A program made the position numbers and the translations under genes. The notes below the pieces were generated by a model. The model saw only the letters and a list, made by a program, of their open reading frames with translations. It searched no databases and had not been told where the DNA came from. This document shows positions 58,301 through 64,000 of a stretch of 64,000 nucleotides of DNA, piece by piece (within the stretch, counting starts at the first letter, position 1; each line of letters starts with the position of its first letter). The stretch lies in NCBI GenBank assembly GCA_964036665.1, contig OZ038529.1, forward strand, positions 3,906,001-3,970,000, given 5' to 3'. This DNA is from Gordius sp. MW1. Its lineage: Eukaryota; Nematomorpha; Gordioida; Gordea; Gordiidae.

Positions 58301-59367
58301 GCTCTTATGGGTAGCCCCACTTTAATTTTTGTTTCGCCGATTACATCTAATTTTTGATAGCCATACCCCGTAAAATATGCGTTGGCCTTAATTTAGGCTT
58401 TCCTATGAGGCTCCAAATTTCCTCATTTATTACCGACACCTGAGCGTCAGTGTCTATTCAAAACGGAAGGGAACATCATTTAAAGTGGTTAATTGTTGCT
58501 CGTTTCCGATCACTTTTTTAAATGTGAATGATAGAATTAATTTCGCCAACCTCTTCCTCACAATCATCAAAAACTTGATTAACCCTCTTATTCTAGCATG
58601 CCCGTGAAAAATGCCTCATCTTATTGCAATTATAACATTTTGCCGTAGCTGCAGCGCAATAATTACGAGTGTGTGATCGGCCACAACGAAAACATTTAGA
58701 GGAAGTACGGTTAAAATCGGTCTGGTCTTTACTAACACCTGCACCATTACGATTATCCCTTATTCGATTTTTATTCAAGGAATTAACTTCGCTCTCTGCC
58801 GTCTCCCATGCTAAAGCCATATTCAAAATTTTATCAAAAGTTAAGCTTCTATCTGTTTCGTCAAGCATCCTAGGATATCTACTACGAATTTCGACCTCCT
58901 AATCCAGGAATCGAATTCCTGCCACGAATTGGTCCCGAAGACGCTCTTTCACATCATTATTAACCTGGGCCACTTGTCCAGTTTCTTTCAATCGTTTAGT
59001 AAATCCTAAAACCGACTCCCCTTCTGACCTCATAAGGCGAATAAACTCTAATCTTAAAGCCATGGTATTGATCAAGGTTTAAAAATGATCTTACTTGTTC
59101 CAATGATCTTCTCCCAATCCACTTTTCGATTTTACGGGTAAATAAGTAGTTTTTTACTTGAATCACATTCTCAATTCTAAAATATGCAAGGAACAATTTT
59201 TTGTATATCTGTTTCAATTCATCTCCTGTTGCGCATATTCCTTTGGCTCTTAAAAAATATTTTACATTCTTGAAATATTCTTCTATCGGATTATCTGGGG
59301 AATATGGTTGCAGTCTTTATTGTAGATTCCATCTTCTTCACCAGATATAATGGTCACAATTGTTACA
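55357..59367 (-). mobile_element. Ty3/gypsy retrotransposon, copy C (4.0 kb)
   Basis: ACTA flanks (55353-55356, 59368-59371), same shortened 5' LTR. Pieces on the minus strand: integrase C-terminal 55524-56076, zinc region 56402-56599, RNase H 56691-57287, RT 57353-57916 (YLDD intact; a long clean piece), protease near 58455 (frame broken), gag zinc knuckles 58593-58868 with CFRCGRSHTRNYC and CYNCNKMRHFSRAC, the best-preserved knuckles of the three copies. Small deletions throughout make it slightly shorter than A and B. Confidence 0.85.
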
Positions 59368-59396
59368 ACTATAAATTTAAATTTTATAGTGTAAAC

Positions 59397-59598
59397 TAGT
59401 ACTGTAAAAACGGGTAGGTTTTGTTTGGTAGACCTTTGGTTCTAGTCGACTAAACAAAATAAGACCATCGGTTTTTTGGTCTGTTTTTCTTAGTTGGCCT
59501 CTAGATTTAGTCTAGATTGAAAAACAGACTAGAATTGACCATTGGTGATAGATGAACCAATGCTCGACCAAACAAACCTTAGCCGTTTTACATCACTA
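59397..59598. mobile_element. hAT-type MITE (GTAAAAACGG family), unit 5
   Basis: Best-preserved target duplication of the family: GTGTAAAC before and ATGTAAAC after, one mismatch in eight. Confidence 0.75.
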
Positions 59599-59828
59599 AT
59601 GTAAACTGAAAAGTCGTAATTGTATGTTTAAGTAAGTATAAATTAGTGTTAAATTATATAATTTTATAAAAGTTAGAGCAAATTTGTTATTTTTATAGAA
59701 AAGGGTGAAAAAAAAATTACACCAGGTACATATTTTAGTTACCAAAATTAAGTAATTATGCATGCATAGACTTCAGTTATAGAAAGTCTAATGTTAAAAC
59801 GTAAAGAACTATATTTTGATTTACTTTA

Positions 59829-60128
59829 TATGTTTTTTTTTCAATAGGCATTTTTTATTAAGTGAAACTATTAAAAACTATAAAAATCATATGCGAAGTA
59901 AACATTCGAAAATTGCAGAGTTGAAATGACAAATAATAATTCCGATTTTCTGTTTAATGAAAAAAGTTTCCCTATTGTCATGGGTTCTGACAGCTATACG
60001 GTGTTTCAATTCTTTCAGAAGGGCTTGGGTTTTAGGACCTATTGTTGTAAGGGTAGTGGTCAAAGGGAGAAAAGCAGTGAGGAATAAGTTCTGCGTATTT
60101 AGCGGACTTTGAAAAGAAATCAAGGGAT
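59829..60128 (-). mobile_element. Retroelement C-terminal fragment inserted in unit 5
   Basis: About 300 bp absent from units 1 and 2 at the same place. The minus strand encodes FLPLTTTLTTIGPKTQALLK, ELKHRIAVRTHDNRETFF and IKQKIGIIICHFNSA. This matches, from memory of the family, the C-terminal tail found after the WDFTC region in RPIAxG-type RT proteins, so it is probably a 5'-truncated copy of a third lineage. Confidence 0.5.
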
Positions 60129-60585
60129 AAAATACTAAAAAAAAGATACACATTGAAAAAAGTGGATTTTTACTCTAATACGCAAAGCCAAAACTTTAAA
60201 TTTTCTAATATTCTCCTAATAGCTATAAATTTAAAATATGTTTTAAAATTTTTTAACTATACTAAATTTAATTAAATGTTATTAAAGAATTTTATTTGCC
60301 TCTAAGTTTAACAAGTAGTGAAATATTCGCATCCAAATCTCCAACGGTTATGTAAATTTGAAAGAGCACTATATTGAAACTAGTTTAAATACTAATATCA
60401 AAGTTACAGTTTTTGTATTATAACTGTCTAAAAATAAGAAAGATTTTAAATACTCATTTGTATAATTAGTAATAATAATAACTAATTTTAGATCACAACC
60501 CAAAAACTACTACGAGAAGTATTCAGAAAATCTTTTGATTTTAAAAACTAGCATCAAAATTTCTAAAAAGTTTATATACTATTTA

Positions 60586-60864
60586 CAAGTTCTTACTTAT
60601 AATTTAAAACTTATTACAGTAATATTGAATTCTAGCATCTTTAAATGGAATCAAAATGGAAGCTAGTTTCATAATTATTTTTTAACCATTTAAAATTTAT
60701 TAATTTCAGATTATAGGTTTTATTTCAAAGTGTTTCATAATTTAATTCTGGCATTTACTTAGCTACCTTTTACATGAAATAATTATTAATAAATTTCTTA
60801 TTTGTTTGGGTTTATGTTTTTGTATAAAATTTAAACCTCCAAAAAATTTCATAAAAACATCAAG
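60586..60864. other. AT-rich sequence between unit 5 and the next exon candidate
   Basis: Nothing recognisable; presumably intron. Confidence 0.4.
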
Positions 60865-60996
60865 GTGATGAACTTAGTTATCATCAACTAATAAAATTGC
60901 TTACTAACGTATTAAATGCATGTAACAACAAAAATAATGATTTAACCATAAATTTAGTTCAAACACCACAAAATCTGTACAATCAAAGAAAATCAG
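60865..60996 (+). CDS. 132-nt symmetric exon candidate
   Basis: Acceptor CATCAAG, strong donor CAG|GTAAGA, phase 1-1, 44 codons with no stop in AT-rich DNA. Encodes DELSYHQLIKLLTNVLNACN then LTINLVQTPQNLYNQRKS, predicted largely helical. No family recognised. The acceptor lacks a good pyrimidine tract; an alternative acceptor at 60885 would give phase 2. Confidence 0.45.
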
Positions 60997-61227
60997 GTAA
61001 GAAATTATTATTAAAGTAGGACTTAGCCAAATTTTGCAGGCGGGGGGGGGGAACAAAAGATTTAAAAATGTTTTGAAAAAAGGCACAATGATATCATTTT
61101 TATAATTTAACAATAAATTTGTGCAGTTTATATAATGTCCCTCCTTGCCCCATGGGTCAAGCTAAGTTATGTTAATAATATTTTTAATAAATCATAATGA
61201 AATAAAAGATTTAAATGGTATTATTAG

Positions 61228-61257
61228 CATCATCAGATGGAAATTCGTTCATAGCAG
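61228..61257 (+). CDS. 30-nt micro-exon candidate
   Basis: Acceptor TATTATTAG, donor GCAG|GTTTAA, phase 1-1. Encodes SSDGNSFIA. The donor resembles the GTTTNN donors of the FAS1 gene. Support is phase and splice dinucleotides only. Confidence 0.35.
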
Positions 61258-61747
61258 GTTTAATTTTCATATATTAATAACCCAGCAGTCAAATTGCTTA
61301 GCCAAGTGCATACTCATTCATAGTTTTAAAGTAGTTTAAGACAATTGCTGATTCTTATTGCTTTTCTATTTTATTTTATTTGATTTAAAAATTATTAAGA
61401 GGGAGGAGAAGCCGCTAATGTTCGGGTTTTTAAATTTGTTTTGTGTATAATTGGGGTATAAAACTTATATTTCTGAGACTTCTATTGATATTATATTTAA
61501 ATTTTAGGTTTTTTCTTTAAAGCTCAACACATTTATTTAAAATAAAATAAATTGAACCACGGAGCATAATGGCAAAATTATTTAAAAATTTTAAAATAAT
61601 TATTAAATCCTTATCTAATATATCATACCTATACTAATAGTGTACATTACAAAATTTTAACAACCTTTTAAGGTGTTTTAGGTGCCCTATTGATAGTTGG
61701 TGAGCATCATACTAAGTTGGATTTAATTGTTATATGTCTATTTTTAG

Positions 61748-61759
61748 GTGGAGGCTCAA
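61748..61759 (+). CDS. 12-nt micro-exon candidate (weak)
   Basis: Acceptor CTATTTTTAG, then 12 nt giving GGS in phase 1, then GTTTGT. Such a short match can easily arise by chance. Confidence 0.15.
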
Positions 61760-61799
61760 GTTTGTTTGTTGATTATATTTGACTATATTATTTACTATC

Positions 61800-61875
61800 T
61801 TTTTTTTGTCTGTTTATGTTTAGTCGACTAAAAAACCGAAGGTCCGCTAAACAAAGCTCGGCCGTTTTTATAGCA
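61800..61875. mobile_element. Fragment of the GTAAAAACGG MITE family
   Basis: AGTCGACTAAAAAACCGAAG and CTCGGCCGTTTTTATAGC match the right half of the family. Confidence 0.5.
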
Positions 61876-61879
61876 GTAG

Positions 61880-62400
61880 CAAATTAAAATACCATTTTTA
61901 TGCGAAGTATATAAGTGATTGGGAGGGGGGGGGGAGTTCTGATTTTTATTTTATATATATTTCGGACTTGTTACGAATTTGTATCCTTATCGTAACGATA
62001 CAAACACAACAATTGCCACAATCTGTTTACTATATTAAATGTAATACCATGTTCCAACTTTGATAATTTTAGATGATATACAAAAAATTACATACACGGC
62101 TAAAAAAATATAAAAACGCGCTATAACTAAACGGATGGCATTGATCCGTGTATGGAAATCGTGTTGGATTTAACGATTTCCATTGTGATCTGATATTGAA
62201 AAATATAAATTAACTTTTGAAGGGATTGAAACATAATTTAGCTTCTTTTTAATATACTTTCTTTCAAACCAAAACTTTAAAAGTATTTTCAAAATTTGTT
62301 GCACAGTTTTTGTTCTAGGTAATTGTTTTATTTGATTAATTCTATAAATTTTAAGATCCATAGGCCCTCATCAAGTTTTTTTATTTAGATAAGATTCCTG
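61880..62400. other. AT-rich sequence, presumed intron
   Basis: No gene or repeat recognised apart from a G-run (61921-61934). Confidence 0.4.
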
Positions 62401-62403
62401 CAG

Positions 62404-62430
62404 TGGGTATACCAACATCCGTTATTGTAT
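62404..62430 (+). CDS. 27-nt micro-exon
   Basis: Strong acceptor GATTCCTGCAG and strong donor TAT|GTGAGT, phase 1-1, nine codons (GIPTSVIV plus split codons). Both splice signals are among the best in the region. Confidence 0.5.
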
Positions 62431-62571
62431 GTGAGTTTTAATTTCAATGTATAACTCAATTTATATAAACAAATTGAAAGGCCTCATTTTACCATAATTT
62501 TTTAATTTAGGTTAAAAATTCCTTTTATTATTCGTTTAAGAACAGTTTTATTTCACTTTAATTGCCTTTAG

Positions 62572-62610
62572 CGGTGGGAAATGTTGCACCAATTCCTTCA
62601 ACATCCTCAA
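62572..62610 (+). CDS. 39-nt micro-exon
   Basis: Acceptor TTAATTGCCTTTAG and donor CAA|GTACTA, phase 1-1, encoding VGNVAPIPSTSS. Joined to the 27-nt exon it gives a serine at the junction. Ser/Pro/Thr-rich composition suggests a flexible, possibly O-glycosylated extracellular segment. Confidence 0.45.
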
Positions 62611-62900
62611 GTACTAATAAAAAATCAAAATTTTATTTTATGATTTTTTACTTTTTTTTTAATTATAATATCTAAAAATTGTTATATAAATTATTTTCGT
62701 GCCTTAAACTATGTAGTATTGTCCCTGTCCAAATTTAATTTAAGAAATACATTTATATGTTGTCTATAAAAGATTACTTGTTTTTAATTTTTAAAATTAC
62801 TACAAAATTAAATATTATAATTTCGGCTATTTAACAAAACTTTAACAACGTTATACCAAAATACTAATTTATAATTTCAACTCACTATTACACAAAATAG

Positions 62901-62915
62901 TAGTCGAACAAGAGG
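62901..62915 (+). CDS. 15-nt micro-exon candidate (weak)
   Basis: Between CACAAAATAG and GTAAAA, phase 1-1, encoding VEQE. Chance occurrence is likely at this size. Confidence 0.15.
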
Positions 62916-63395
62916 GTAAAATAAAATTTTAATATTTTTTTAAATATATTTGAATGTAACCCCCATTTAACTTGTTAAATTTTTATAAGCATTCGATGGT
63001 TTTAATTTTTCATTTATATATTTCTGCTATTATTTTTTAACTAATAAACAACAAAATTTTAATAACTGATAACTTAAAAAGAACCAACTTACTTTACGTT
63101 TAAAATCTAAAATTCATGCAAAACAATAGAACACCAATAGATTTGATAGACTGCTCATCAACTTTAAATAAGTGCACCATTTTTCCGCCACTTTGGAATG
63201 TGCACAAATAAAGGAAGGACATATAGATTATTGTAATATTGTGATGTTAAAGCAATTTAGTGCCATCTGCATTTTATTAAATAATCATTTATTAACACTC
63301 TTTTTTATTTATTAACTAATGAGAAAGGTAAATTCACCTTTTCTGTTTTAACAATGGGGTACAGAGCAGAAAAATAGGGAAAAGAGATATTCAAA

Positions 63396-63675
63396 ATGGT
63401 GGATATCATTTCAACGTGGGCAGTCTATATAGTCTACGCGTCCTTAATATTTTTAACGGCAAACACAAATACAAAATTTTTTAGCACCAAATTTTTAAAT
63501 TGTTATAAATCTTCAGCTGGCCCATCTGGGCTAAGCTCATCACAGACCACAGCCCAACTAAGTGAAGACGGTAGAATTATTATTTTGATGAACAAATTTT
63601 TAAATTGTTATAAATCTTCAGCCGGCCCATCTGGGCTAAGCTCATCACAGCCCACAGCCCAACTAAGTGAAGACG
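63396..63675 (+). CDS. First exon of a secreted-protein gene (signal peptide plus duplicated 35-residue repeat)
   Basis: ATG in a favourable context (TTCAAAATGG). The first 23 residues (MVDIISTWAVYIVYASLIFL then TAN) form a hydrophobic signal peptide. The following KFLNCYKSSAGPSGLSSSQ segment occurs twice through a 105-bp in-frame tandem duplication (units start at 63489 and 63594). The exon ends GAAGACG|GTAGAA in phase 1, and the following exon begins in phase 1. Because the duplication includes the donor, an earlier donor at 63571 gives a shorter form with one repeat. No homologue recognised. The gene continues beyond the window. Confidence 0.6.
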
Positions 63676-63761
63676 GTAGAATTATCATTTTGATAAAAAT
63701 TACAAAATAAGCCTTAGAATGTATTTTTTAATTTTTAAGTATATATATTTATATTTGTCAG

Positions 63762-63803
63762 TAGCAAATCCTAACGAAGAACCATCATATTCAGATGATT
63801 CTG
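63762..63803 (+). CDS. 42-nt micro-exon of the secreted-protein gene
   Basis: Acceptor ATATTTGTCAG, donor CTG|GTAGGT, phase 1-1. Joined to the previous exon it reads EDVANPNEEPSYSDDS. Acidic, Ser/Pro-rich, no domain. Further exons must lie beyond 64000. Confidence 0.55.
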
Positions 63804-64000
63804 GTAGGTTTTAAACTAATAAAGGCGCTATTTGAATTTATAGTATCAAACTAAATTTTGCAAATATTTTATATTGCGTTAAAATTACAAAAAACGAATA
63901 AAAATTAAAACCCAGAATCCTGTAGTTCATAATTAATTTACAAAATTAAAAATTAAATGCATATAAAGTATAAAAGTACATACAATTCACTTTAGTATTT

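Larger units (their letters stand above)
54156..60585. repeat. Tandem unit 5
   Basis: Exon copy 4, GC-rich block (54615), gypsy copy C, GTAAAAACGG MITE (59397-59598), AT-rich spacer with a retroelement fragment (59829-60128). Homology ends near 60585, before the GGTTTAGGTTTAGGC segment and the unit-end MITE. Confidence 0.8.

Overview
The window is AT-rich nuclear DNA from a multicellular animal. It has spliced genes with animal-specific domain combinations (EMI plus fasciclin/FAS1; a GLI-type zinc finger) and is dominated by transposable elements: Ty3/gypsy, Helitron, Helentron-like elements, hAT and its MITEs, and non-LTR retroelements. Short TTAGGG-like tracts inside two MITEs argue mildly against an insect. 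The species cannot be named from the sequence; a flatworm, cnidarian or other non-arthropod invertebrate fits. Exon calls come from open frame, splice dinucleotides and phase agreement, not from transcripts.

Layout. 1-2353: end of a large Helentron-like non-autonomous element with a tandem hairpin-repeat core. 2354-11750: decayed intergenic or intronic DNA holding a frameshifted GLI-type zinc-finger exon (3443-3609, minus), two TTAGGG-bearing MITEs, a diverged segmental duplication (about 4800-5760 against 7100-10900) and several hAT elements whose empty sites survive in the other copy. 11752-21235 (+): eleven exons of a TGFBI/periostin-like matrix protein, one EMI domain followed by four FAS1 domains, the fourth lacking its C-terminal half here. 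Its 5-kb intron (13521-18482) is packed with mobile elements. 21961-25290: a decayed Helitron (minus).

25283-60585: the most unusual part. A unit of up to about 10 kb is present five times in direct order, starting near 25283, 33666, 43952, 50060 and 54156. Units 2 to 5 each open with the same 81-nt symmetric (phase 1-1) exon candidate, coding a 27-residue repeat rich in N-glycosylation sequons. Units 1, 2 and 5 carry the same minus-strand Ty3/gypsy element at the same position with the same truncated 5' LTR, and unit 3 has the intact empty site. The gypsy therefore spread by duplication of the unit, not by transposition. Later insertions (Helentron-like, hAT, solo LTR, Helitron, non-LTR retroelements) distinguish the units.

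60865-63803: a run of further small exons, nearly all symmetric phase 1-1 (132, 30, 27, 39 nt and two doubtful ones of 12 and 15 nt), then a new start exon at 63396 with a signal peptide and an in-frame 105-bp tandem duplication, followed by a 42-nt symmetric exon. This resembles micro-exon gene architecture. Whether the 81-nt exon array is the C-terminal part of the FAS1 gene or a separate secreted-protein gene cannot be settled here.
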